Shown: positions 41,798 through 52,102 of the stretch, in pieces | Numbering within the stretch: position 1 is the stretch's first letter | Layout of the letters: every line of letters begins with the position of its first letter | NCBI RefSeq assembly: GCF_009755815.1 | Contig: NZ_WRPK01000002.1 | Coordinates: 434,001 to 498,000 of the forward strand | Direction: 5' to 3' | Length of the DNA: 64,000 nt | Source of the DNA: Flavisphingomonas formosensis | Lineage (GTDB): Bacteria > Pseudomonadota > Alphaproteobacteria > Sphingomonadales > Sphingomonadaceae | Translations under genes and position numbers: made by a program | Notes under the pieces: generated by a model | The model's input: only the letters and a program-made list of their open reading frames with translations | Told to the model about the DNA's origin: nothing | Databases searched by the model: none

Positions 41798-42958
41798 TCA
41801 GGCCGCCGACTGGCGGTTCTCCGCCGCGTGTTTCTCGAACGCGCGCTGATTGGCGCTCATGATCGTTTCGATGAAGCCGTCGCGGTTCTCGCGCGCCCAA
41901 TCGAAGGATTTCTGGCGGTTGCGATTGTCGCCGTTGATCGCCGGCAGCACGTAGCGCGCCAACATCTCCATCGAATTCTTCTTATGCTCCATGCTCGACC
42001 AATTCTTGTCGAGCAGCAGCAGGCAACCGAAATCAGGCACCTTCTGCTCCAGCCGATGGATCTGGGCGATGGCGTCGTCGGGCGTGCCCACGACGATCTC
42101 ATTGCGCTCGATCAGGTCCTCCAGCGTCAAGTGGGCGGGCGAATCCGGCAACTGCTCGGATTGGTTCTTGATGTAGAGCAGCCACTTCTCATAGCCGGCA
42201 CGGACCTGATCCATCGCCTTGTCGCGGGTCTCCGCGATATGCATGTCGGTGGCGCAGCGCATGCTGGCCGGCGACATCACGCGTCCATCCTCGGCGGCCT
42301 TCTGGCAGGCGATCTGCCAGTTGGTGGTAAGCGCGTCGAAACCGCCGATGCTGGTGGAGGCGAGACAGAGCATGCCGGCGCCATATTTCGCCGCGAGCAC
42401 GCCGCCATTGGGCGAGAAGGAGCTGGCGACGCATATCTCCATCTCCGGGTTCATCGGCAGCGTCTGGGTGTGCGCGTCGCGCAGATCGTACCAGCCGTCA
42501 TATTTCTCCGTGACCCAGTCACCGCGCAGCAGCCGCGTAATGACGGAGAGGCCACGATCCAGCTTGTCGCGGGATTCGCGCGCGTCGAGGCCGAGCATGT
42601 GCGCGTCGCTGACGAGCAGGCCCGGGCCGGCGCCGAAGATCAGCCGGCCGAAGGTAAGGTGATCGAGCTGGGCGATGCGGTTCGCCGTCATCAGCGGGTT
42701 ATGATAGGGCAGCGAGATGACCCCCGTGCCAAGCTTGATCCGCTTGGTGCGCTGCGCCGCGGCAGCGATCATGAGCTCCGGCGAGGGGCTGTTCTCATAG
42801 GCGCCGGTATGGTGCTCGCCGTACCAGAATTCATCGAAGCCGAGTTCGTCCGCATAGCGGGCAAGCTCCAGATCTCGCTCGAAGGTGAGCGTCGGCGATT
42901 CGTCGAGTGGATGGAAGGGCGCCAGAAACATGCCCGCCCGAAGCCTGACTTTCCGCAT
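41798..42958 (-). CDS. LLM-class flavin-dependent oxidoreductase
   Basis: The 386-residue luciferase-like monooxygenase has GMFLAPFHPLDESP, FDEFWYGEHHTGAYENSPSPE, IKLGTGVISLPYHNPLMTANR and FGRLIFGAGPGLLVSDAHML, resembling the group that includes limonene/terpenoid-type flavin monooxygenases. It uses reduced flavin and O2 to oxygenate a ketone or hydrocarbon. ATG 42958 has GGAGAAGG just upstream; a very long open frame further upstream is antisense to the RND adaptor gene. First gene of the LLM-SDR-SnoaL unit. Confidence 0.87.
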   Translation of the reverse strand: MRKVRLRAGMFLAPFHPLDESPTLTFERDLELARYADELGFDEFWYGEHHTGAYENSPSPELMIAAAAQRTKRIKLGTGVISLPYHNPLMTANRIAQLDHLTFGRLIFGAGPGLLVSDAHMLGLDARESRDKLDRGLSVITRLLRGDWVTEKYDGWYDLRDAHTQTLPMNPEMEICVASSFSPNGGVLAAKYGAGMLCLASTSIGGFDALTTNWQIACQKAAEDGRVMSPASMRCATDMHIAETRDKAMDQVRAGYEKWLLYIKNQSEQLPDSPAHLTLEDLIERNEIVVGTPDDAIAQIHRLEQKVPDFGCLLLLDKNWSSMEHKKNSMEMLARYVLPAINGDNRNRQKSFDWARENRDGFIETIMSANQRAFEKHAAENRQSAA

Positions 42959-43252
42959 ATCCTTCTCCCCGCTTATCGAAATGACGCATTTCGACACCCA
43001 ATGCGCCCCGGCCCGTCGGTTTGCGACCATCGCTAACAGCTGGCCTACGACATGGCCATATCTCGCGTGCGCCGGAAGACGCATCGATGGCCCGATTTGC
43101 GAGCCGGCGGGATTTCCGGGCGAACGCCGCCGCGGTGGCCGATTTCCGCGGTTTTCGTACCATGCTGTAATGCGCCCGTAAGGCTGCGGTAAGTCGATGG
43201 AACTATGCTCGTGCGCGATCCTGCGCTGATCGCCCGGAGTACAGCGACTTCC

Positions 43253-44515
43253 ATGTTGAACACAGAACCGGCGGGTGACCTGCCGCCCGCCCGCACGCTC
43301 GGCAAAACCGAGCAGATCCGCCTGCTTGCGATAGGTGCGGCGGTTCTGGTCGCGATCGTGGTGATCGCATCGCTCGTTCACCTGCTGCTCAAACCCGCCG
43401 AAGTCACCCCGCCGGCATTGCCGCCCGGGTCGTTCCGCCCGACGCAGGAGCAGCTCGGCGAGCTCAAGATCCAGACGGTGCGCATCGGTTCCAACGCCGG
43501 CATGGTGGATGCGACCGGTGTCATCTCGGTGGACGAAGATCATTCGACGCCGGTCGTGCTGCCCTATTCGGGTCAGGTGACCGACGTGTTCGTCCAGGCC
43601 GGCCAGCGCGTGACGCGCGGCCAGCCGCTGCTCAAGATCGCCTCGTCCGACTTCGTCGATGCGCGCAACACGCTGTTCTCCGCCGCCGCACAGCGGGCGA
43701 CCGCCGCCGCGCAGCTCAAGATGGCGGAGGATAATGCGAAACGGCAGCAGGCGATCTTCCAGACAGCGGGCGGCGCGCTGAAGGATTATCGCCAGGCGGA
43801 GAGCGACCTGATAGCCGCCCGTTCGACGATGCGCAGCGCCGATGCCGCGCTGGGAGCGTCGCGCGACAAGCTCGCCCTGCTCGGCAAGACTCCGGACGAG
43901 GTGAAGCGGCTGGAGGCTGCCGGCGAGGTGGCCGGCATCTATGCGCGCACCACCTATCATGCGCCTGTGAACGGCACGATCGCCACGCGCGACGTCGCCC
44001 CAGGACAATATGTCACCGCCGGCGGCGACAAGCCGGTGATGACGATCACCGATCTTTCGACCGTGTGGCTGATCGCGCAGATTTCCGAAAGCGACATCCC
44101 CAATGTCCGCCTGGGCGATGGCGTGGACGTGACCACCCCCGCCTATCCCGGCCGCGTCTTCCACGCGGTGATCGACAATATCGGTGCAGGCCTCGATCCG
44201 GCGACGCATCGCCTGCCGGTGCGCGCCACCGTCACCAATCCCGGCGAGGCGCTGAAGCCACAGATGTTCGCAAGCTTCGCCATCCGCCGGCCCGCCAGCG
44301 GATCGGCGGTGCTGGTGCCGGCCAGCGCGGTGATCCACGAGGGCGATACCGCGCGCGTCTGGGTGCTCGGGCGGGACGGCCTGCTCTATGCGCGGCCGGT
44401 GACCGTCACTGACAGCGCCAGCGGCTATGAGACGATCAGCGCAGGCCTCAAGCCGGGCGAGCGGATCGTGACCGCAGGCGCGCTGTTCGTGAACGAGGCA
44501 GGCATCGGCGAATGA
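43253..44515 (+). CDS. RND efflux periplasmic adaptor subunit (CzcB/CusB-like)
   Basis: The membrane-fusion protein of a tripartite pump is anchored by one helix (about 20-45, LLAIGAAVLVAIVVIASLV). It contains the biotinyl-lipoyl-like halves (VVLPYSGQVTDVFVQAGQRV and YHAPVNGTIATRDVAPGQYV) around a helical hairpin, and beta-barrel segments. It is predicted to bridge the inner-membrane pump and the outer-membrane channel. ATG 43253 is used; ATG 43205 would add 16 residues. The next gene starts inside its stop (ATGA). Confidence 0.88.
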   Translation: MLNTEPAGDLPPARTLGKTEQIRLLAIGAAVLVAIVVIASLVHLLLKPAEVTPPALPPGSFRPTQEQLGELKIQTVRIGSNAGMVDATGVISVDEDHSTPVVLPYSGQVTDVFVQAGQRVTRGQPLLKIASSDFVDARNTLFSAAAQRATAAAQLKMAEDNAKRQQAIFQTAGGALKDYRQAESDLIAARSTMRSADAALGASRDKLALLGKTPDEVKRLEAAGEVAGIYARTTYHAPVNGTIATRDVAPGQYVTAGGDKPVMTITDLSTVWLIAQISESDIPNVRLGDGVDVTTPAYPGRVFHAVIDNIGAGLDPATHRLPVRATVTNPGEALKPQMFASFAIRRPASGSAVLVPASAVIHEGDTARVWVLGRDGLLYARPVTVTDSASGYETISAGLKPGERIVTAGALFVNEAGIGE

Positions 44516-47500
44516 ACCGCGTCGTCGAGTTCGCGCTCCGCCAGCGCATCCTCATCCTGATGCTGCTGGCGACGCTGATCGCTGCCGGCGGCTTCGCCTT
44601 CGCCAATCTCAACATCGAAGCCTATCCGGACCCTGTGCCGCCGATGGTCGAGGTGGTGACGCAGAGCAACGGGATCTCCGCCGAGGAGGTGGAACGCAAT
44701 ATCACCACGCCGATCGAGGTGCAGATCACCGGCCTCCCGCATATCACGGCGGTGCGATCCATCTCGCTGTTCGGTCTCTCGGACGTGAAGATCCAGTTCA
44801 GCTACGACGTGACCTTCCAGGAGGCGGAGCAGCTCGTCCTCGGCCGGCTCAGCCAGCTCGGCGCGCTTCCCGGCGGCGTGCAGCCGCAAATCTCGCCGAC
44901 CAGCCCGATCGGAGAGATTTACCGCTATCGCATCACCGCCCCGCCCGGCTATTCGGTGATGGACCTCAAGACGCTGCAGGACTGGGTGCTGCAGCGCCGC
45001 TTCAAGCGGATACCGGGCGTGATCGACGTGACCGGCTGGGGCGGCAAGCTGCGCACCTATGAGGTGGTGGTCGACAATGACCGGCTGATCGCCCACGGCG
45101 CGACGATCGGGCAGGTGATCGCGGCGATCGGCAAGAGCGACGGCAATGTCGGCGGCCAGACGGTGAATTTCGGCCCGCAGGCCGCGATCGTGCGCGGCGT
45201 CGGCCTGATTCAGTCGACCCAGCAGATCGAGAATGTGCTGGTGACGAGCGACAATGGCACGCCCGTCTTCCTCAAGGACGTCGCCTCGCTGAACATCGGC
45301 AATCAGCCGCGGCTCGGCATCGCCGGGCAGGATGGCGACAACGATATCGTGATGGGCATCGTGCTGATGCAGCGCGGCGCGCAATCGATGCCGACGATCA
45401 AGGCGGTGAAGCAGGAGGTGGAGACGATCAACAGCTCCGGCGTGCTGCCGCCGGGCGTGAAGCTGGAGCGGATCTACGACCGGTCCGACCTGATCAATCT
45501 CACCACCCATACCGTCATGCACAACCTGATCGAGGGCGTGCTGTTGATCTTCATCCTGCAGTGGCTGTTCCTCGGCGATCTGCGTAGCGCGATCATCGTC
45601 GCGACGACCATCCCCTTCGCGCTCGCCTTTGCAGTGCTGATCCTGACCGCGCAGGGGGAGTCCGCCAATCTGCTGTCGGTGGGCGCGCTCGATTTCGGCC
45701 TCGTCGTCGATGCGAGCGTGATCATGGTGGAGAATATCTACCGGCACATGGCGGAGCGATCCGCCAACATCGCCGCGGGCCACGGCCATGCGACGCAGGC
45801 CAGCCGATTCTCCGCGATCCTCCACGCCTCCAGCGAGGTGAGCCGCGGCATCTTCTTCGCCGCCGCGATCATCATCGCGAGCTTCCTGCCCCTGTTCACC
45901 TTGACCGGCGTGGAAGGCCATATCTTCGGGCCGATGGCGAAGACCTACGCCTATGCCATCGGCGGCGGCCTGATCGCGACCTTCACCATCTCGCCCGTGC
46001 TCTCCGCGCTGCTGCTGCCGGACAAGGTGAGCGAGGTGGAGACGCGGGTCGTGCGGACGCTGCGCCGCTGGTACGATCCGCTTGCCGCCTTCACGCTGAA
46101 CAATCGGCTGCTCACGATCGGCGGCGCGCTGCTGCTGATGGCCGCCGCGGTGATCGGGGTGCGCTCGCTCGGCATCGAGTTTCTGCCGCACCTCGAGGAA
46201 GGCAATCTCTACATCCGCGCCTCGCTGCCGCCCTCCATCTCGCTGGAGGCCGGGCAGCCGACGGTGAACGCCATCCGCAAGATCATCGCCAGCTATCCCG
46301 AGGTGCAGACCGTCGTCTCGACCCACGGGCGGCCCGACGACGGCACGGACGCCTCCGGCTTCTTCAACGCGGAATATTATACGCCGCTGAAGCCGTTCGA
46401 CGAATGGCCGAGCGGCATGACCAAGGAAAAGCTGACCGCGGATCTCCAGGCCAGGCTCAGCGCCCGCTATCCGGGCATCGAGCTCGATTTCTCGCAATAT
46501 ATCGAAGACAATGTCGACGAGGCGTCTTCGGGCGTGAAGGGCGCCAATTCGGTGAAGGTCTTCGGCCCCGACCTTGCGACCCTGACCCGCCTCGCCGACC
46601 AGATACGCGACGAGATGGCGAAGGTGCGCGGCATCGCCGACCTCGGCATCTCCAACTCGCTCGGCCAGCCGACGGTGCAGATCGAGATCGATCGGGCGGC
46701 TGCGGCGCGCTACGGCCTGACGCCGGACGACATCAACACCACCATCGCCGCGGCGATCGGCGGGCAGAGCGCGGGCGACCTCTACGAACATGGCACCGAC
46801 CGGCACTTCCCGATCGTGGTTCGCCTTTCGGCTGCGCAACGCGACAGCCTGGAAGCGATCCGGCGGATCACCGTCGGCGCGCCCTCGCCCACCGGCCAGG
46901 GTTTCGTGCAGGTGCCGCTGTCCGAAGTCGCGAACGTAAGGCTGACCTCGGGCGCGTCGTTCATCTATCGCGAGCATCAGGAACGCTACGTCCCGATCAA
47001 GTTCAGCGTGCGCGACCGGGATCTGGGCGGCGCAGTAGGCGAGGCGCAGGCGCGGATCGCGCGCGGCATCCATCTGCCGCCCGGCTATCATCTCGAATGG
47101 GCGGGCGAGCTCGGCAATCTCGCCAGCGCTACGGCGCGTCTGGAAATCGTGGTGCCGATCAGCCTGCTGCTGATCCTGATCCTGCTCTATGCCAACTTCA
47201 CCTCGGTGGTGGACACGTTGCTCGCGTTCAGCGCGGTTCCGATGGCGATCGTCGGCGGCGTGCTGGCGCTGGCGTTGACCGGCACCGCCTTTTCGATCTC
47301 GGCGGCGATCGGCTTCGTCGCGTTGTTCGGCATCGCCGCGATGGACGGCATCCTGATGGTGACGACGTTCAATCATGCGATCGACAATGGCGCGGCACGC
47401 GGCGAGGCGATCGCGGCCACGGTGCGCCAGTGCCTGCGCCCGGTGGTGATGACCTGCCTCGCCGCGGCGATCGGCCTGCTGCCGGCGGCGCTTTCCACGG

Positions 47501-47697
47501 GCATCGGCAGCCAGGTCCAGAAACCGCTCGCGCTCGTCGTGGTCGGCGGCATGGCGCTGGCGCCGGCATTGATCCTGCTTGTGCTGCCGACGCTGATCGC
47601 CCGCTTCTCGCGCCATGTCGGGCCGAACGAACGCGGCGCGCACGGCCGCTTCGTCGGGCACGATCCTAGCCACCGGCCGGCGGGAGGACGGCCATGA
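44512..47697 (+). CDS. RND efflux permease, CzcA/CusA (heavy-metal) family
   Basis: The 1,061-residue proton-driven pump has 12 membrane helices and two large periplasmic loops. TM4 carries LDFGLVVDASVIMVEN, with D, D and E spaced 6 and 7 residues apart exactly as Asp402, Asp408 and Glu415 of CzcA, the proton-relay set typical of the HME branch. This places it with divalent or monovalent metal exporters rather than drug pumps, although the metal is unknown. It overlaps the adaptor and the outer-membrane channel genes by four bases each. No metal-sensing two-component genes are nearby. Confidence 0.9.
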   Translation: MNRVVEFALRQRILILMLLATLIAAGGFAFANLNIEAYPDPVPPMVEVVTQSNGISAEEVERNITTPIEVQITGLPHITAVRSISLFGLSDVKIQFSYDVTFQEAEQLVLGRLSQLGALPGGVQPQISPTSPIGEIYRYRITAPPGYSVMDLKTLQDWVLQRRFKRIPGVIDVTGWGGKLRTYEVVVDNDRLIAHGATIGQVIAAIGKSDGNVGGQTVNFGPQAAIVRGVGLIQSTQQIENVLVTSDNGTPVFLKDVASLNIGNQPRLGIAGQDGDNDIVMGIVLMQRGAQSMPTIKAVKQEVETINSSGVLPPGVKLERIYDRSDLINLTTHTVMHNLIEGVLLIFILQWLFLGDLRSAIIVATTIPFALAFAVLILTAQGESANLLSVGALDFGLVVDASVIMVENIYRHMAERSANIAAGHGHATQASRFSAILHASSEVSRGIFFAAAIIIASFLPLFTLTGVEGHIFGPMAKTYAYAIGGGLIATFTISPVLSALLLPDKVSEVETRVVRTLRRWYDPLAAFTLNNRLLTIGGALLLMAAAVIGVRSLGIEFLPHLEEGNLYIRASLPPSISLEAGQPTVNAIRKIIASYPEVQTVVSTHGRPDDGTDASGFFNAEYYTPLKPFDEWPSGMTKEKLTADLQARLSARYPGIELDFSQYIEDNVDEASSGVKGANSVKVFGPDLATLTRLADQIRDEMAKVRGIADLGISNSLGQPTVQIEIDRAAAARYGLTPDDINTTIAAAIGGQSAGDLYEHGTDRHFPIVVRLSAAQRDSLEAIRRITVGAPSPTGQGFVQVPLSEVANVRLTSGASFIYREHQERYVPIKFSVRDRDLGGAVGEAQARIARGIHLPPGYHLEWAGELGNLASATARLEIVVPISLLLILILLYANFTSVVDTLLAFSAVPMAIVGGVLALALTGTAFSISAAIGFVALFGIAAMDGILMVTTFNHAIDNGAARGEAIAATVRQCLRPVVMTCLAAAIGLLPAALSTGIGSQVQKPLALVVVGGMALAPALILLVLPTLIARFSRHVGPNERGAHGRFVGHDPSHRPAGGRP

Positions 47698-49121
47698 AGC
47701 GCGCTGCGATCCCGCTGCTGGCGCTGGCGACCTCGGCCTGCGCGCTGGGGCCGAAATCGCCCACCACCGCCATCTCGCTGCCTCCCCCGGCGAACGCCGC
47801 CACCATCCCTTCGGCTGCCGGCCCGGCCCAGCAGGTGGTGCCAGGCGCCGCGGTACGCGCCGACTGGTGGCGCTTGTTCGATGCGCCGCTGCTCGATGCG
47901 CTGGTGGATCGCGCGCTGGCCGCGAACAACGATCTCGCCACCGCGGAAGCCAATCTGCGCCAGGCACGCCAGCAGGCCGCGGCGACGGCCGGAGCCTCGC
48001 TGCCGCAGATCGACGCCGGCTATCAGGCGCAGCGGATCAGGACGTCACGCACGCTTTCCAACCCGCTGCCCGATCCGGACCAATATCTCTACACGCTGCA
48101 CAGCGCCCAGCTTTCGGTTGCCTATCCGCTGGACCTGTTCGGCGCCCAACGCAGCAAGCTCCTCTCTGCCCGCGCGGCGGCCGAGGTCGCGCAGCATCGC
48201 CTGACCGCCGCGCACACGACGGTGATCGCCAATCTCGTGACCGCCGTGATCCAGCAGGGCGCGCTGGCGGCCCAGATGGAGGCGGCCACCGATGCGATCC
48301 ACAACAATCGCGACATATTGCACATGATGAAGGTGCGCCAGGCGGTGGGCGAGATCGGCGCGGCGGACGTGGCGGCGCAGGAGACCGCGCTCGCCAATGC
48401 CGAGGCCGCGCTGCCGCCGCTCACCCGCCAGCTCGAGCATCAGCGCGCGGTGATCGCGATGCTGATCGGCATTGCGCCGGGATCGCCGCTGCCCAAGCTG
48501 CCGGCGCTTGCCGACCTGACCCTGCCCGATACGCTGCCGGTGGCGCTGCCCGCGCAGATCGTCGCCAACCGGCCCGACGTGCGCGCAGCCGAGGCGCAGA
48601 TGCGCGGTGCCGGCGCGGACGTCGGCGCGGCGATCGCGGCGCGGCTGCCCAGCATACAGCTGAGTGCGAATATCGGCGGTGAAGCGACCCGCTTCGCCGA
48701 CATGTTCGCGACCGGCAATCCCTTCTGGGCGCTGATCGGCGGCGTGACCCAGCCGATCTTCCATGGCGGTGCCCTGCTGCACCAGCAGAAGGCGGCGGAG
48801 GCCGCATTGGAGGCGGCCAAGGCGCAGTACCGCGCCGCCGTGCTGCAGGCCTTTGCCGACGTGAGCGATGCGCTGACCGGGCTGCGCACCGACGCCCAGG
48901 CGCTCGACGCGGCGGCGCGGGCCAGCGACGCGGCGGACCGCAATCTGGGCTTCACGCGCCGCCAGCTCGAGCTCGGCAGCGTCGGCACGCTGGCGCTGCT
49001 CAACGCCAGCGCCAGCGACGCCCAGGCCAATGCCCAGCTCGTCCAGGCGAAGGCCGCCCGGCTGACCGATACGGTGGCGCTGTTCCAGGCGGTGGGCGGC
49101 GGAGTCGCGCCGCAGCGGTAA
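47694..49121 (+). CDS. Outer-membrane efflux channel (NodT/OprM family lipoprotein)
   Basis: The 475-residue TolC-like trimeric channel has a lipobox (LLALATSAC, Cys16) and two repeats of the efflux-protein domain (DWWRLFDAPLLDALVDRAL, ANRPDVRAAEAQMRGAGADVG). It forms the outer-membrane exit of the RND pump encoded by the two overlapping upstream genes. Start ATG 47694 lies in the permease stop (ATGA). A short GC-rich hairpin follows at 49132-49147. Confidence 0.9.
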   Translation: MKRAAIPLLALATSACALGPKSPTTAISLPPPANAATIPSAAGPAQQVVPGAAVRADWWRLFDAPLLDALVDRALAANNDLATAEANLRQARQQAAATAGASLPQIDAGYQAQRIRTSRTLSNPLPDPDQYLYTLHSAQLSVAYPLDLFGAQRSKLLSARAAAEVAQHRLTAAHTTVIANLVTAVIQQGALAAQMEAATDAIHNNRDILHMMKVRQAVGEIGAADVAAQETALANAEAALPPLTRQLEHQRAVIAMLIGIAPGSPLPKLPALADLTLPDTLPVALPAQIVANRPDVRAAEAQMRGAGADVGAAIAARLPSIQLSANIGGEATRFADMFATGNPFWALIGGVTQPIFHGGALLHQQKAAEAALEAAKAQYRAAVLQAFADVSDALTGLRTDAQALDAAARASDAADRNLGFTRRQLELGSVGTLALLNASASDAQANAQLVQAKAARLTDTVALFQAVGGGVAPQR

Positions 49122-49323
49122 TTTTCTTTCACCCCGGCGTGGCGGGGAGAATGCGCGACGGCGAGGTGCCTCCACGCCCAAAGCTTATAGCGTTGTGTGA
49201 ACTTTTTTATGACGCCGCACAGCGCCATCCGTCTATCGTTGCGATGGGGAGAGGATAGCGTCTCAAGACGATCGGCCACTCGCATGAGACCTTGCCTGAA
49301 TATGTTCGGCAGGGGGATAGATC

Positions 49324-51633
49324 ATGACATTCGCTATCGACCGGATTCATTCGACGAAATTCATCCGACATCACGCACTACGATATGCTCTCTTACTGAC
49401 GACTATAGCGGTCCTGCCCAATCCTGCGGCAGCACAGGAAGGCAAGAGCGCGTCCGCGGATGCCGCCGGCGACGATGGATCGATCGTGGTCACCGCGCTG
49501 CGCCGCGCGACGACGGTGCAGGAGACGCCGCTGGCGATCACCGCGATCAGCAGCGATACGCTGGCCAACACCGGCACCACCAACGTCGCCGACCTGGCAC
49601 GGATGACGCCGGGGCTGCGCATCCAGGACAACGGCCCGGGCCAGCGGCGGCTGAGCCTGCGCGGCATCCTGTCGGCCGGCGAGCCGACGGTCGGCTTCTA
49701 TTATGACGAGACCCCGATCGCCGGCAATGTCGGCACGGGCAGCGACGCCGGCGGCCGCACGCCGGACTTCTCGCTGTTCGACGTGCAGCGCGTCGAGGTG
49801 CTGCGCGGGCCGCAGGGCACGCTCTACGGCGCCAGCGCGATGAGCGGGGCGGTCCGCATCATCCTCAACAAGCCGAGCGAGGAGTATGAAGGCGCGGCCG
49901 ACGTCACCGCAGGCACCGTCAAGGACGGCGGGCTGAGCTATACGCTCAACGGCATGGTCAACGCGCCGCTGGCCCCCGGGCTGCTCGCGGTGCGCGCGGT
50001 GGTCTACCGCCGCTTTTCGGACGGCTATATCGACAATATCCGGCTGGGGCGGAACAATGTGAACAGCTCCGCGGCCAATGGCGGACGATTGATGCTGCGC
50101 TTCACGCCGGCCAGCAACCTGACAATCGACGGCAGCGCACTGATCGAGAATACCGACGCCTATTCCTACACCTGGAATCCCGATGTCGGCCGCTACAAGA
50201 TCCAGAACTATATAGAGCTGCCCTATCGGGATCGCAGCCAGATCTACAATCTCACCGCGCATTGGGACCTCGGGCCGCTGACGGCGACTGCCGTCACCTC
50301 CTACCAGCATCGCCGCTTCACCTACACGTCGGGCGACGACAGCTTCACCGTGCTCACCCAGCGCACGCCGGCGGGCTGCGCGCGGATCGTGAACGGCGGC
50401 GCGGCCTGCAGCGATGCGCAGCTCCCCGCCTTCTACGCCTATCTGGACGGCTTCATCCCGGTCGCTTTCCAGACGCCGGGCTGGACGAAGGACCGCACGC
50501 ACGAGCTGCGCTTCAGCTCGAACGGGGATCATTGGCTCAACTGGACGGCCGGCGCGTTCCTCGAGGATCGCAAGAACCATGTCGACAGCGAGGACCTGTC
50601 GGCCGATCCCGACAGCGGCGCGGTGACGGGCGATACCGTCTATTATCATCGCTACGTGAACGACCATTATCGGCAGGTGGCGGGCTTCGGCGAGGTTTCG
50701 GTGAAACCGCTGGCCAAGGTGACGCTGACCGCCGGCGTACGCTATTTCCACTATGACCGCACCATCACCGGCGGCACCGACGTGCCGTGGAACGTGCTGG
50801 GCGCCGTCTATCGGCCGCCCTACAAGGTGAAGACCGACCAGAATGGCTGGCTGTTCAAGTTCAACGGCGAATATCGCGTGACCCGCGACATCATGGTCTA
50901 TGCACTGGCCGCGCAGGGCACGCGGCCGGGCGGGGCCAATCAGACGATCGGGCTGCCGGATTCGCTGATCGCCTATAAATCCGACAAGCTGTGGAACTAT
51001 GAACTCGGCGCCAAGACTGCCTTTTTCGACCGGCACGTGACCATCAATACCGCGATCTTCCAGATCGACTGGAAGAACATGCAGGTGAGCGGCACGACGC
51101 CCAACGGCTTCTATTCCTACATCACCAATGTCGGCGCCTCGCGCGTGCGCGGCGCGGAACTGGAACTGAGCGGCCGGCCGGCGGAGGGGCTGAACCTGTT
51201 CGCCACGGCCACCTATCTCGACGCCAAGCTGACCGAGGACCAGATCAACGATTTCGTCGTCGCGGCGGGACGCAAGGGCGACCGCCTGCCCTTCATCCCG
51301 CATTGGACGGCAAGCGCGGGCGCCGAATATCGCCACCCCCTGACCCGCGGCACCGACCTCTACGCGCGGATCGACGCCAATTATTTCGGCACCTCCTATT
51401 CCGAGTTCCGGCCGACCAATCCCTATCGGGTGCGCATCGCGGACTATGCGCTGGCCAATGCCAGGCTGGGCGTGGAAGCACCGGACGGCGTGTGGGGCGT
51501 CTATGTCTATGCCGCCAACCTGTTCAATTCGGTGGCGATCAACCGGGCGACACGATCGGCCTTCATCAACAGCTATGCGGTGACCAGCGCGACGCCCCGA
51601 ACGATCGGGGTGAATGTGCGGCGCAAGTTCTGA
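49324..51633 (+). CDS. TonB-dependent receptor
   Basis: This 769-residue outer-membrane receptor has a signal peptide (RYALLLTTIAVLPNPAAAQ near residue 20-38), IVVTALRR, plug segments VEVLRGPQGTLYGASAMSGAVRI, and a barrel closed by a terminal Phe (GVNVRRKF). The signal peptide is preceded by about 20 polar residues; a downstream start is possible but none has a better site. Ligand unknown. It lies 200 bp after the RND operon, with no regulator nearby, and is the last gene before the island-like segment. Confidence 0.9.
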   Translation: MTFAIDRIHSTKFIRHHALRYALLLTTIAVLPNPAAAQEGKSASADAAGDDGSIVVTALRRATTVQETPLAITAISSDTLANTGTTNVADLARMTPGLRIQDNGPGQRRLSLRGILSAGEPTVGFYYDETPIAGNVGTGSDAGGRTPDFSLFDVQRVEVLRGPQGTLYGASAMSGAVRIILNKPSEEYEGAADVTAGTVKDGGLSYTLNGMVNAPLAPGLLAVRAVVYRRFSDGYIDNIRLGRNNVNSSAANGGRLMLRFTPASNLTIDGSALIENTDAYSYTWNPDVGRYKIQNYIELPYRDRSQIYNLTAHWDLGPLTATAVTSYQHRRFTYTSGDDSFTVLTQRTPAGCARIVNGGAACSDAQLPAFYAYLDGFIPVAFQTPGWTKDRTHELRFSSNGDHWLNWTAGAFLEDRKNHVDSEDLSADPDSGAVTGDTVYYHRYVNDHYRQVAGFGEVSVKPLAKVTLTAGVRYFHYDRTITGGTDVPWNVLGAVYRPPYKVKTDQNGWLFKFNGEYRVTRDIMVYALAAQGTRPGGANQTIGLPDSLIAYKSDKLWNYELGAKTAFFDRHVTINTAIFQIDWKNMQVSGTTPNGFYSYITNVGASRVRGAELELSGRPAEGLNLFATATYLDAKLTEDQINDFVVAAGRKGDRLPFIPHWTASAGAEYRHPLTRGTDLYARIDANYFGTSYSEFRPTNPYRVRIADYALANARLGVEAPDGVWGVYVYAANLFNSVAINRATRSAFINSYAVTSATPRTIGVNVRRKF

Positions 51634-52102
51634 AATTAGAAAAAGGAAGGGAGGGGTGCCCATAGGTGCTGACCCTCGGGTGGACGGTAGGAGGCGGTCT
51701 GTGAGGCGAGAGACCCCCCGTTCGAACCATCTCGACGAAGGATAGCGGGGTTCGGTCAGACGCGGACTCGGCTCACTTAAGCAGCACGTAGGACGGGCGC
51801 CGCTACAGGCGGCATCGGTGCAAAGCGATGGTTCGGAGCGGTTGCTTCTGACGCCTTCAAATGGGACCTTCCTGCCGTTCAAAAGCGGCGGGCGGAACGT
51901 CAGCTCTTGCCTGGAGCAGACATTCGGCGTTTGTCCCAGTGGCATCGCAGAGCGACAAAAGCTGGGCCGGGTGCAGACTGGCAAGTTTCTAGTGCACTTT
52001 GGCGCGAAGCAGACCTAGGCGCACGGACCCCACGCGGCGAAAAACCCTCACGTGCACGGTTACCTTCTCACGGCGATTTCCCATTAGGAGCGCAAGATAT
52101 AT
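51634..52102. other. Non-coding boundary region with degenerate repeat R1
   Basis: About 470 bp between a TonB receptor gene and the end of the NACHT gene. No gene is seen. Positions 51895-51929 match a degenerate repeat family (core GGAGCAGACATTC) found also at 55883-56003 and 57678-57714, and 51993-52020 resembles another copy. This looks like a junction between core-like DNA and the acquired segment. Confidence 0.5.

Noticed and set aside
44425-47967. A 1,180-codon open frame on the minus strand
   Set aside because: It is exactly antisense to the RND permease and channel genes; the product is rich in Arg, His, Asp and Gly as expected from high-GC antisense frames, with no domain pattern.
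51700-51735. tRNA-like T-loop (GTTCGAACC)
   Set aside because: The five bases on either side do not pair and no acceptor stem is present.
49393-51984. An 863-codon minus-strand open frame
   Set aside because: Antisense to the third TonB receptor; no signal peptide, domain or ribosome-binding site.
52020-52075. Group II intron domain V-like sequence (CACGTGCACGGTTACC)
   Set aside because: Only the 3' strand resembles domain V; the partner GAGCCGTGTGC strand, the other domains and a maturase are missing.
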